Source: an uncultured Spirochaetaceae bacterium (lineage in GTDB: Bacteria; Spirochaetota; Spirochaetia; Treponematales; Treponemataceae). From it: a stretch of DNA of 5,103 nucleotides. The notes beneath the pieces are model-generated. The model saw nothing but the letters and a program-made list of their open reading frames with translations. It did not search any database and was not told the origin of the DNA. Where the stretch lies: NCBI GenBank assembly GCA_902773215.1, contig CACYDQ010000070.1, positions 1 through 5,103 of the forward strand. The letters run 5' to 3'. Numbering within the stretch: the stretch's first letter is position 1; every line of letters begins with the position of its first letter. Position numbers and translations under genes: made by a program. This document shows positions 1 through 5,032 of this stretch, in pieces.

Positions 1-147
1 GTCGGACCGGGAACCGAGAAGGAGAAGATTACCGTCAAGGTTGGCGAGAAGATTCTGTACGACAAGTATGCCGGAACGGGAATCAAGATTGACGGTGAGG
101 ACTATCTTATCCTTAAGAATTCAGACATCATTGCCGTTATAGAATAA
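1..147 (+). CDS. groS: Co-chaperonin GroES, C-terminal part (5' end outside window)
   Basis: Frame 1 is open from the first base and encodes 48 residues ending in a TAA stop. GroES is the heptameric lid of the GroEL folding chamber in the cytoplasm, and subunits are usually about 90-100 residues, so roughly the second half is present. The visible part matches the family's C-terminal beta-barrel: a stretch around residues 10-26 with the family-typical DKYAGT, then an IDGEDYLIL strand and the terminal NSDIIAVIE, close to the usual DIxAVxE ending. The N-terminal strand and the mobile loop that contacts GroEL lie outside the window. An intrinsic terminator begins 25 bases after the stop, so the gene ends its transcript and GroEL is not directly downstream. 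No defect is visible. Identification is by recognised family sequence. Confidence 0.95.
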   Translation, partial: VGPGTEKEKITVKVGEKILYDKYAGTGIKIDGEDYLILKNSDIIAVIE

Positions 148-172
148 CGAGAGCTTCTTGTTTTCTCTTTCT

Positions 173-210
173 GACTGCCGGGTCAAAATTGTGCCCGGCG
201 GTCTTTTTTT
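173..210 (+). terminator. Intrinsic terminator of groES
   Basis: The arms GACTGCCGGG (173-182) and CCCGGCGGTC (194-203) pair over 10 bp with one G-U wobble around an 11-base loop. Seven T follow immediately (204-210). This is the classic Rho-independent form, 25 bases past the groES stop, and it isolates groES from the sigma-factor gene downstream. Confidence 0.9.
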
Positions 211-286
211 GTGTCAAAATGTCCTAGGGGTTCCTGCGGGACGGGAAAAGTGGGTCAAAATGTCGCAGTTTTCTTCTGGGGGAGCC

Positions 287-367
287 CCCAGACCCCCTGT
301 TTTCCGGGGGGAGTCCCCCGGCCTCTGTTGTTTTCTGGGGGGGCCCAGACCCCCTGTTTTCCGGGGG
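287..367. repeat. Two perfect 24-bp direct repeats, 57 bp apart
   Basis: Positions 287-310 and 344-367 are identical over 24 bases: CCCAGA, then a C5 run, TGTTTTCC, then five G. Each copy is preceded by a T-rich stretch and a G run. A third, diverged copy starts near 422 (CCCCCGGACCCCCTCTGCTT). The unit's own C run and G run can pair, so each copy can form a hairpin. Confidence 0.8.
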
Positions 368-395
368 CAGATTTTTTAACGTTAAAAAATCTGCC
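366..395. repeat. Perfect 30-bp palindrome
   Basis: The left half GGCAGATTTTTTAAC (366-380) is the exact reverse complement of the right half GTTAAAAAATCTGCC (381-395), with no spacer. It contains T6 and A6 tracts around a central AACGTT. As DNA it could bind a symmetric protein. As RNA it would fold into a long hairpin from either strand. It adjoins the second copy of the 24-bp repeat and is probably part of the same repeat element. Confidence 0.9.
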
Positions 396-452
396 TCTAC
401 TTCAGAAGCGGGTTTTCCTCTCCCCCGGACCCCCTCTGCTTTCCAGCGGCTG

Positions 453-474
453 CCTAGGGGTTAGCACCCCTAGG
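453..474. repeat. Short perfect hairpin at the right end of the repeat island
   Basis: CCTAGGGGT (453-461) and ACCCCTAGG (466-474) form a perfect 9-bp stem around a four-base loop. CCTAGGGGTT also occurs at 223-232 near the left edge of the island, so related sequence marks both ends. No T run follows on either strand, so this is not a standard terminator. Confidence 0.7.
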
Positions 475-546
475 AACCCCGGATGCTTCACGAGCAGTAT
501 TTGGTTTGTCAGTTATGGTTTTAAACTGCTTTGCTACTGTATTTGA

Positions 547-599
547 GGGAACGTATGGAGCGGGGAAATGCCAGCGTAGCGTCAAGGCTATACGTTCCC
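547..599. promoter_or_regulatory. 10-bp inverted repeat, possible upstream activator site
   Basis: GGGAACGTAT (547-556) and ATACGTTCCC (590-599) are perfect reverse complements separated by 33 bases. The centre-to-centre distance is 43 bp, about four helical turns, so both arms would face the same side of the DNA. They lie about 130-180 bp upstream of the start predicted from the sigma-54 promoter at 701-717, the usual range for sites bound by sigma-54 enhancer-binding proteins. The repeat is seen directly. The role is inference, and a plain RNA hairpin or a repeat remnant is also possible. Confidence 0.4.
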
Positions 600-672
600 G
601 CACCAGCCTGCCCATGTGTGACGACCTCGTACTATGCACGGGTCACTAATCTGGCTGTAGCTACTTGCTTTT

Positions 673-702
673 TCGTAAAATTTATGAATTTCTCGCAAAA
701 TT
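673..702 (+). repeat. Direct repeat TCGYAAAATT abutting the sigma-54 promoter
   Basis: TCGTAAAATT (673-682) and TCGCAAAATT (693-702) are 20 bp apart, about two helical turns. The second copy overlaps the first bases of the sigma-54 promoter. This spacing suits a protein binding two sites on one face of the DNA, or the motif may simply be A/T-rich promoter context. Confidence 0.35.
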
Positions 703-717
703 GGCACGGAACTTGCT
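701..717 (+). promoter_or_regulatory. Sigma-54 (RpoN) promoter of the sigma-factor gene
   Basis: The sequence TTGGCACGGAACTTGCT fits the sigma-54 consensus YTGGCACG-N4-TTGCW at every defined position. The key GG is at 703-704 and the GC at 715-716, giving the required spacing. The expected start is about 12 bases after the GC, near 728. That leaves a leader of about 25 bases holding the AGGAG ribosome binding site (741-745) before the ATG at 753. I found no convincing sigma-70 type -35/-10 pair between 481 and 700. Such a promoter requires an ATP-dependent enhancer-binding activator. Confidence 0.85.
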
Positions 718-752
718 ATAAATATGACAAGAACATTTACAGGAGTGTAGCC

Positions 753-1592
753 ATGACCAACGATGAGAGCGTTTTGAACTTGTACCTGAAGGACATCAAC
801 CGCATTCCCCTTTTGACCCGGGATGAGGAGGTCGAACTTGCGCATAAGGCACAGGCAGGGGACAAGGCTGCGAAAGACAAGCTTGTGAAGGCCAATCTCC
901 GCTTCGTCATAAATATCGCCAAGAAGTACCAGAACCACGGCATTGACTTGGTTGACCTCATCAGCGAGGGAAACCTTGGCCTGCTGACAGCCGTCGAGCA
1001 TTTCGACATATCCAAGGGCTACCACTTCATTTCATATGCGGTCTGGTGGATTCGCCAGTCCATCCTGAAGGCCATCTGCGAGAAGAGCCGTGCCATCCGC
1101 CTGCCGCTCAACAGGGCCAACGAAATCGTTCAGATCGAGAAGGTCAAGAAGATGCTCCGCGGCAAGATGAGCGAGAGCGAGGAAATAGAGGAAATCGGCA
1201 GGATGCTGAACATGGAGCCGGCGCATGTCAGGGATATGATGAACATTGCCCGCGAGATGGCGAGCCTGGATACCCCGGTCAACGCGAAGGACGCGGAGCC
1301 CGGTGCCACGCTCGGAGACTTCCTGGAGGACACCAACTTCAAGCCCGAGGAGTATGCGATAAACGAGTCGATGAAGGCGGATATCGAAAGCGTCCTCAGG
1401 ACTCTCCGCCCCAACGAGGCCAGGGTACTGCGCATGCGTTATGGCTTGGAAGACGGCAAGGCCATGTCACTGAAAGAAGTCGGCGATGCCTGCAATCTTA
1501 CCAAGGAACGTATCCGCCAGATAGAGAAGCATGCGCTCGTCCGCATGAAGCATCCCTATCGCCTGGCCCGTTTGGAGGCATACGTCGCCTAA
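753..1592 (+). CDS. Alternative RNA polymerase sigma factor, sigma-70 family (small RpoD/RpoS-like)
   Basis: The 279-residue product directs core RNA polymerase to promoters. It has regions 1.2 to 4 but no long acidic region 1.1, so it is a small group 2/3 factor, not a full-length housekeeping sigma of about 600 residues. Region 1.2 is near residues 4-36 (VLNLYLKDINRIPLLT). Region 2 is near 44-104, with NLRFVINIAKKY, the core-binding DLISEGNLGL and the promoter-melting segment ending VWWIRQSI. Region 3 is near 110-190. Region 4 ends in the helix-turn-helix (239-268) with RIRQIE at 253-258. I chose ATG 753 because AGGAG (741-745) lies seven bases upstream, conserved sequence starts right after it, and the predicted sigma-54 start lies beyond any earlier start codon. 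The frame is open upstream, but that part is not sigma-like. From memory, T. pallidum has a sigma-43 gene beside groES. The next gene is convergent, so this one is transcribed alone. Confidence 0.95.
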   Translation: MTNDESVLNLYLKDINRIPLLTRDEEVELAHKAQAGDKAAKDKLVKANLRFVINIAKKYQNHGIDLVDLISEGNLGLLTAVEHFDISKGYHFISYAVWWIRQSILKAICEKSRAIRLPLNRANEIVQIEKVKKMLRGKMSESEEIEEIGRMLNMEPAHVRDMMNIAREMASLDTPVNAKDAEPGATLGDFLEDTNFKPEEYAINESMKADIESVLRTLRPNEARVLRMRYGLEDGKAMSLKEVGDACNLTKERIRQIEKHALVRMKHPYRLARLEAYVA

Positions 1593-1648
1593 TTGTTTTT
1601 TGGGGTTGCCCCAGAGGCGTCTCGGATGCCAGTCAGTGAGACAGGATA

Positions 1649-2404
1649 TTAGTTTACTTTCACCTGTCCTAATACTTTTCCTATACTGTCGTGAATCACG
1701 AGGTCGGCGATGCCGTCGCTCTCGGTGGGGTCGCGGTTTATGAGGACAAGGTGCTCGCCTTGGTAGGCGCTGATGAAGCCCGCCGCCGGGTATACGGTCA
1801 GCGAGGTGCCGCCGATGATAAGGAGATCTGCCTGCTGCAGGTCGCGGATGGCGTGTGACACGATATCATCGTCCAGACCCTCTCCGTAGAGGACGACGTC
1901 GGGTTTGAGGATGCCGCCGCATCCGGGATTGGAGCAGACCGGGATGCCCTTTATGTTCGCATGCTTGATGTCCGCAACGTAGTCAAGGTCGTACTTCATG
2001 CCGCATTTGGTGCAGTGGTTCCTGAGCGTGCTGCCGTGCAGTTCCCACACGGTCTTGCTTCCTGCCGCCTGGTGCAGTCCGTCTATGTTCTGCGTGATGA
2101 CGGAAGTCAGCTTTCCCGCTTTCTCCAGTTCCGCAAGCTTTTTGTGGGCGATATTGGGTTTGATATCGCTGACGATGAGCTTTGCCCGGTAGAAGCGGTA
2201 GAATTCCGTCGGATTGGCATGGAAGAAATCCGCGCTCAGGATAGTTTCCGGCGGATAGTCCCACTCCTGGTGGTACAGACCGTCTACACTCCTGAAATCC
2301 GGAATTCCGCTTTCTGTAGAAACTCCCGCTCCGCCAAAAAATACGATACGCTCGCTCTCGTCGATAAGCTCCTGCAGCCGCTGGGCCTGCTCCTTGCTCT
2401 CCAT
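1649..2404 (-). CDS. cobB: NAD-dependent protein deacylase, sirtuin (Sir2/CobB family)
   Basis: Sirtuins remove acetyl or related acyl groups from lysines, using NAD+ and releasing nicotinamide and O-acyl-ADP-ribose, in the cytoplasm. The 251-residue length is typical of a bacterial single-domain enzyme. Visible motifs in order: the NAD-binding GAGVSTESGIPDFRS (25-39), TQNIDGLH (104-111), the catalytic His in ELHGS (His123), four zinc cysteines (131, 134, 157, 162), VVLYGEGL (170-177) and GGTSLTVYPA (198-207). All key residues are present. The ANPTEFYRFYR region resembles Thermotoga-type sirtuins, not the Tyr/Arg desuccinylase class, so deacetylation is likely. An ATG at 2419 would add five residues, but AAGGGG (2409-2414) sits just before ATG 2404 and nothing similar precedes 2419. 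It converges on the sigma-factor gene across 56 bases with only weak hairpins and no clear terminator. The symbol is a family-level assignment. Confidence 0.93.
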   Translation of the reverse strand: MESKEQAQRLQELIDESERIVFFGGAGVSTESGIPDFRSVDGLYHQEWDYPPETILSADFFHANPTEFYRFYRAKLIVSDIKPNIAHKKLAELEKAGKLTSVITQNIDGLHQAAGSKTVWELHGSTLRNHCTKCGMKYDLDYVADIKHANIKGIPVCSNPGCGGILKPDVVLYGEGLDDDIVSHAIRDLQQADLLIIGGTSLTVYPAAGFISAYQGEHLVLINRDPTESDGIADLVIHDSIGKVLGQVKVN

Positions 2405-2475
2405 ATTACCCCTTGACATCCAGATTTTTTATGATGTTTTTAGTTTCGGCAGGTTGCGAAATTTAAATTAGATTT

Positions 2476-2501
2476 TTTCCGTCCCTCGGAAAGCCGATAA
2501 T
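2476..2501 (+). promoter_or_regulatory. Possible promoter and dyad before the lipoprotein gene
   Basis: GATAAT (2496-2501) matches the -10 consensus at five of six positions, but no good -35 lies 16-18 bases upstream, only a T run. Immediately before it is a perfect 6-bp inverted repeat, TTTCCG (2476-2481) and CGGAAA (2487-2492), which could be an operator or a small hairpin. A start about seven bases after the -10 would fall near 2508, leaving almost no leader. Evidence is moderate to weak. Confidence 0.35.
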
Positions 2502-2519
2502 ATCTCCGTGAGTGTTTTT

Positions 2520-3728
2520 ATGGGAAAAAATAGATACCGGCTGGTCGCAGTGGCAGTAACCGCCGCCTTGGTCGCAGTCGCAGGGCTGGCCACGTCGGTT
2601 GCCGTCGTTTCATGCGGGAACAGAAAAACAGCCGGAAGGGAGAATGAGATATCGGATTTGCAGCAAGTCTCGTTCGTCAAGAAGAGCCACAAGTGGTATT
2701 ACCTGAATCAGGACGGCTTCAGCGAGGTTGACCTGCCCCAGCATGCCCCCCAGGTGATGGAGCAGCCTTGGACGGAGGCCGTTCGCATAGCCTCGGCCGC
2801 AAGCCTTCCCGTCGATTCTGCGGAGACTGGTGATTATCAGGCATTTGCCCTTGTGAACCACCTGGGGCTGCTTGCCTTTTCCGGATCCAAGATAGATTTG
2901 TTCACCGACTCAAGTTATTTCTCAAGCCTTACGGCGGATTCCCTCGTGTTCAGCGACGGGCAGCCAGTTTTTTACTTATACAAGAGCAGCTTCTTCAACA
3001 GCGCGGCCTCAAGCCCGGAGGATGACGGCAAGGAGCGGCCCTTCCTCTTGGACTTCAATTCCCGCAGCGGGCTCTTCTATCCCCTTGTCAGCTACCAGAA
3101 TCTGGGGATGGACACGAGCGAGGAAATCATCGGCTTTTTCTGGAACGGGGAGAGCTGGACCTGCGCGGCCAAGAAACGGCGTGACCAGCAGATAGAGTTC
3201 AAGTATTTTATCTGGAAGCCGCTCGTAAGCCTGACTGACTTGAATCCCGCCCTGCTCTCAACCGACAGCTTTATTTTCAAGAGTGCGACCGAAGACGATT
3301 ACAAAAAGATAAGCATGCCCATGCTCTTCTCTTCCGCCCCGGAGGATTTGAAAAGCCTCATCGCCTCTATCCCGTCGGAGTTCTCTTTCTACGTCGCATG
3401 GCGGGACGGGTCTGGTTCCAGTCCCGTCAACTATTATCAGGCTGGCAGGGGGAGCTCTACGCTGAATGCCAAAGGGGTATCCAGGACGGAATCCGGTTAT
3501 GACGTCATCGTGTTCGCTGACGGAACGACATACCTCCGGACGGCACCGGGCGGAAACATCTCCGTCTTTCGTCTGCCTCTCCTGCAGGCCGGATATTCCT
3601 ATGGGGAGGTTGCCATCGCCGGGGACTACCTCATCGTCGCCTGGGAGGAGAACAACTTCTACAAGACAAAACGGTCAGGCTTCATCCAGATTGACTTGGG
3701 CGAGGTTCTCAAAAAGATAGAAAAATAG
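2520..3728 (+). CDS. Predicted spirochaete lipoprotein of unknown function
   Basis: I do not recognise a named family. With the ATG at 2520 the product has 402 residues. Residues 1-32 look like a lipoprotein signal: a basic start (MGKNRYR), a long Ala/Val-rich hydrophobic core and Cys32 in AVVSC, acceptable for the relaxed spirochaete lipobox. The mature part of about 370 residues is mostly short strand-like segments rich in Ser, Phe, Tyr and Trp with no further membrane span. C-terminal stretches such as GEVAIAGDYLIVAWEE and SGFIQIDL resemble beta-propeller blades, but that is only an impression. It is probably anchored in an envelope membrane facing the periplasm or surface. A GTG at 2508 would add MSVF. 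Neither start has a strong ribosome binding site, though GTGAG (2508-2512) lies seven bases before the ATG. The gene is divergent from the sirtuin gene, and no intrinsic terminator follows. Confidence 0.8.
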   Translation: MGKNRYRLVAVAVTAALVAVAGLATSVAVVSCGNRKTAGRENEISDLQQVSFVKKSHKWYYLNQDGFSEVDLPQHAPQVMEQPWTEAVRIASAASLPVDSAETGDYQAFALVNHLGLLAFSGSKIDLFTDSSYFSSLTADSLVFSDGQPVFYLYKSSFFNSAASSPEDDGKERPFLLDFNSRSGLFYPLVSYQNLGMDTSEEIIGFFWNGESWTCAAKKRRDQQIEFKYFIWKPLVSLTDLNPALLSTDSFIFKSATEDDYKKISMPMLFSSAPEDLKSLIASIPSEFSFYVAWRDGSGSSPVNYYQAGRGSSTLNAKGVSRTESGYDVIVFADGTTYLRTAPGGNISVFRLPLLQAGYSYGEVAIAGDYLIVAWEENNFYKTKRSGFIQIDLGEVLKKIEK

Positions 3729-3776
3729 CCTGGTGCTGCCCGTGCAGAAAGAAGCGTTGAAGTAAAAAAAATGCTG

Positions 3777-3827
3777 TTGATTTTTCCTCCGTATGATGTT
3801 ACTATAAGCTAACAGTATACGGAGGAG
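3777..3827 (+). promoter_or_regulatory. Promoter, long inverted repeat and masked ribosome binding site before the methyltransferase gene
   Basis: TCCTCCGTAT (3785-3794) and ATACGGAGGA (3817-3826) form a perfect 10-bp inverted repeat. After a 2x2 mismatch, TGTTA (3797-3801) and TAACA (3810-3814) add five pairs around an eight-base centre. The right arm contains GGAGGAG (3821-3827), the ribosome binding site for ATG 3838. The centre holds TATAAG (3803-3808), a five-of-six -10 match. TTGATT (3777-3782) could be the -35, but the 20-bp gap is long. Transcripts starting near 3815 would lack the left arm and leave the site free. Transcripts reading in from upstream would hide it. The repeat could also be a repressor operator over the -10. 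Confidence 0.6.
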
Positions 3828-3837
3828 ATTGAGCTTT

Positions 3838-4440
3838 ATGTCAAAATCAGTCTGGGACACCTTTGCCCCTGTCTATTCGCTTGCGATGAAGTCGCAGAAA
3901 CATATCTACGAGTATATGTACTCGCACATCCGTACAGCGGTGGCGGGGAAGCAGGTGCTGGAGCTTGCGACCGGGCCGGGGCTTATCGCCAGGAACGTCG
4001 CCGCCTCCGCCGCTCACATTACTGCGACGGACTTCTCTCCCAAGATGATTGAGCAGGCCAAAAAGGGGCAGGTTCCCGGCAACGTCAGCTTTGAGATTAC
4101 CGATGCCGCCGACCTGCGCTATGAGGACAAGTCCTTTGACGTGGTATTCATTGCGAACGCGCTCCACGTCGTGCCGGCCCCGGAGAAAGTCCTGTCAGAG
4201 ATAAACCGCGTGCTCCGGGACGGCGGCATGCTGATTGCCCCGAATTTCATAGAGCGGGAAATCAGCACCCCGAACTTCTGGCAACGGCTGCTGTCCGCTG
4301 TCGGTATCCGCTTTGAGCACCAGTGGACGGCGGAGGAATTCCAAGGCTTCCTTGCAGCGAACGGCTGGAAGATCACGTCCGGCGAGGTCGTTCCCGGCCG
4401 CATCGATTTGTTCTACGCGGAGTGCGTCAGGAATTTTTGA
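3838..4440 (+). CDS. Class I SAM-dependent methyltransferase (UbiE/Methyltransf_11 type)
   Basis: The 200-residue product is a cytosolic Rossmann-fold enzyme that moves a methyl group from S-adenosylmethionine to an unknown acceptor. Motif I is VLELATGPG (40-48). The acidic residue for the SAM ribose is Asp65 in ATDFSPKMIEQA, the adenine-side motif is TDAADL (88-93), and SFDVVFIANALH (99-110) and LRDGGMLIAPNF (126-137) follow the usual order. The N-terminal WDTFAPVYS segment is typical of small UbiE-like enzymes. The substrate cannot be read from sequence. Menaquinone or ubiquinone synthesis should not be assumed, because there are no quinone genes nearby. ATG 3838 is chosen because GGAGGAG (3821-3827) ends ten bases upstream. 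An in-frame TTG at 3829 is only one base from that site and too close. The gene appears single, 109 bases after the lipoprotein gene. No clear terminator follows. Confidence 0.9.
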   Translation: MSKSVWDTFAPVYSLAMKSQKHIYEYMYSHIRTAVAGKQVLELATGPGLIARNVAASAAHITATDFSPKMIEQAKKGQVPGNVSFEITDAADLRYEDKSFDVVFIANALHVVPAPEKVLSEINRVLRDGGMLIAPNFIEREISTPNFWQRLLSAVGIRFEHQWTAEEFQGFLAANGWKITSGEVVPGRIDLFYAECVRNF

Positions 4441-4586
4441 CGGCAGTTCAGCCTGCCCATATATGGAAGTCATGGAAACACAGTCAGTGGCTGCTGGATT
4501 TCAGCAGGCTTTGTACAATCGCTCTGTTTTGCTGTGAAACGAAGCGAATCCTACTGGAAAAAACTCTCTGGCAAGCAGGCACCGTT

Positions 4587-4674
4587 CTGTGACAGGCCTT
4601 CTTACAATCTGTAACTGGGGTAGTTTCAGCCTGTAACTAGGCTAGTTTCAATTCGTAATTAGACTTGGTTTTTC
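4587..4674. repeat. Tandem 22-bp repeat, about four copies
   Basis: The two best copies, 4609-4630 and 4631-4652, agree at 18 of 22 positions around CTGTAACTRGGSTAGTTTCA. Weaker in-phase copies flank them at 4587-4608 (about 13 of 22 against the first good copy) and 4653-4674 (about 12 of 22 against the second). Copy 4631 contains a perfect odd palindrome, AACTAGGCTAGTT (4635-4647), and copy 4609 an imperfect version. The 22-bp period is about two helical turns, so a protein could bind each unit on one face. There are no unique spacers, so this is not CRISPR. Confidence 0.6.
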
Positions 4675-4764
4675 TTTTCTCGGGGCATTCGTGGCTTTCC
4701 GCCTGCCTGTTGTGTGGTTCTTGCCCCTGTCTGCAGGGCGGGGGACGCAAACCGTAGTGCCACG

Positions 4765-4793
4765 ATTATAGCACGGATGCGGGGAAAATGCAA
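4765..4793 (-). promoter_or_regulatory. Minus-strand sigma-70 type promoter candidate
   Basis: On the minus strand a perfect TATAAT (complement of 4765-4770) is preceded by TGC, an extended -10. TTGCAT (complement of 4788-4793) lies exactly 17 bp upstream as a partial -35. Transcription would start near 4758 and run left through the 22-bp repeats toward the methyltransferase gene on its antisense strand. No gene on that strand fits, so a small RNA is possible. No hairpin plus T-run terminator was found downstream. Confidence 0.4.
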
Positions 4794-4973
4794 TGGGGCT
4801 GGAGAAACAATGCTTTGGCTTCTGGCTGTACACTTCGGTGAAGACTGATGCAGAAAATGAGAATCTACAGGCAGGACTCAAAATCAAAGGAAGCTCTGAC
4901 GGCTTTGATGTTTAAATCTTTGATGGATTTTAATCATCTTCAGAGAATCTTGGGTAAAAATTGATTTTCTTTA

Positions 4974-5018
4974 TATAATATCAGTTAGTATTGACAAACT
5001 ATTCTTGTTTATGATATT
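4974..5018 (+). promoter_or_regulatory. A/T-rich promoter region of the last gene
   Basis: A perfect TTGACA (4991-4996) is followed after 16 bases by GATATT (5013-5018), a four-of-six -10, giving a start near 5025. Upstream, TATAAT (4974-4979) is a perfect -10 with a poor -35 (TTGGGT, 4950-4955, 18-bp gap). AATATCA (4977-4983) and TGATATT (5012-5018) form a 7-bp inverted repeat across the region. One of these elements probably serves the gene at 5061, but which one cannot be settled by eye. Confidence 0.45.
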
Positions 5019-5032
5019 TTTTTGTCGATTAG

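Larger units (their letters stand above)
211..480. repeat. Gene-free island of G/C-run repeats and hairpins
   Basis: This stretch is packed with alternating runs of five to seven G or C, for example G runs at 278-282, 306-311, 337-343 and 363-367, each followed by a C run. The interval 227-480 is bounded by a 9-bp inverted repeat, GGGGTTCCT (227-235) and AGGAACCCC (472-480). GTCAAAATGTC occurs at 213-223 and 254-264, and GTCAAAAT also at 182-189 inside the terminator loop. Short open frames here are low-complexity (Pro/Gly/Arg rich), change with every repeat and lack a ribosome binding site, so I call none a gene. The structure resembles non-coding dispersed repeats of bacterial chromosomes. 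Whether it recurs elsewhere in this genome cannot be seen from the window. Confidence 0.6.

Noticed and set aside
278..367. G-quadruplex from four long G runs
   Set aside because: The loops are 19-25 bases and each G run has a C run beside it, so hairpins are more likely.
158..546. Two overlapping plus-strand open frames of 73 and 111 codons
   Set aside because: They run through the groES terminator and G/C repeats, are low-complexity, have no ribosome binding site and change register with the repeats.
531..752. N-terminal extension of the sigma factor by 74 residues
   Set aside because: The added part lacks sigma-like sequence and contains the sigma-54 promoter. ATG 753 has a well-placed AGGAG.
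588..1435. Several minus-strand open frames opposite the sigma gene
   Set aside because: They are antisense shadows of a clearly conserved sigma factor and match no family.
1046..1639. 197-codon plus-strand frame overlapping the sigma gene
   Set aside because: It is a +1-type shadow rich in Arg/Gly/Glu within a conserved gene.
1602..1642. Terminator between the convergent sigma and sirtuin genes
   Set aside because: GGGGTTGCCCC and GTCTC/GAGAC hairpins are short and lack a following T run on either strand.
1961..2416. 151-codon plus-strand frame opposite the sirtuin gene
   Set aside because: The minus strand carries all sirtuin motifs; this is its antisense shadow.
4587..4674. CRISPR array
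   Set aside because: The 22-bp units are contiguous with no unique spacers, and no cas genes are present.
4600..4760. Known structural RNA (SRP RNA, RNase P RNA, tmRNA, 6S RNA) on the minus strand
   Set aside because: None of their conserved core motifs could be recognised by eye.
4648..4887. 79-codon minus-strand frame downstream of the methyltransferase
   Set aside because: Its start at 4887 lies upstream of the minus-strand promoter, its composition is not protein-like and it has no ribosome binding site.
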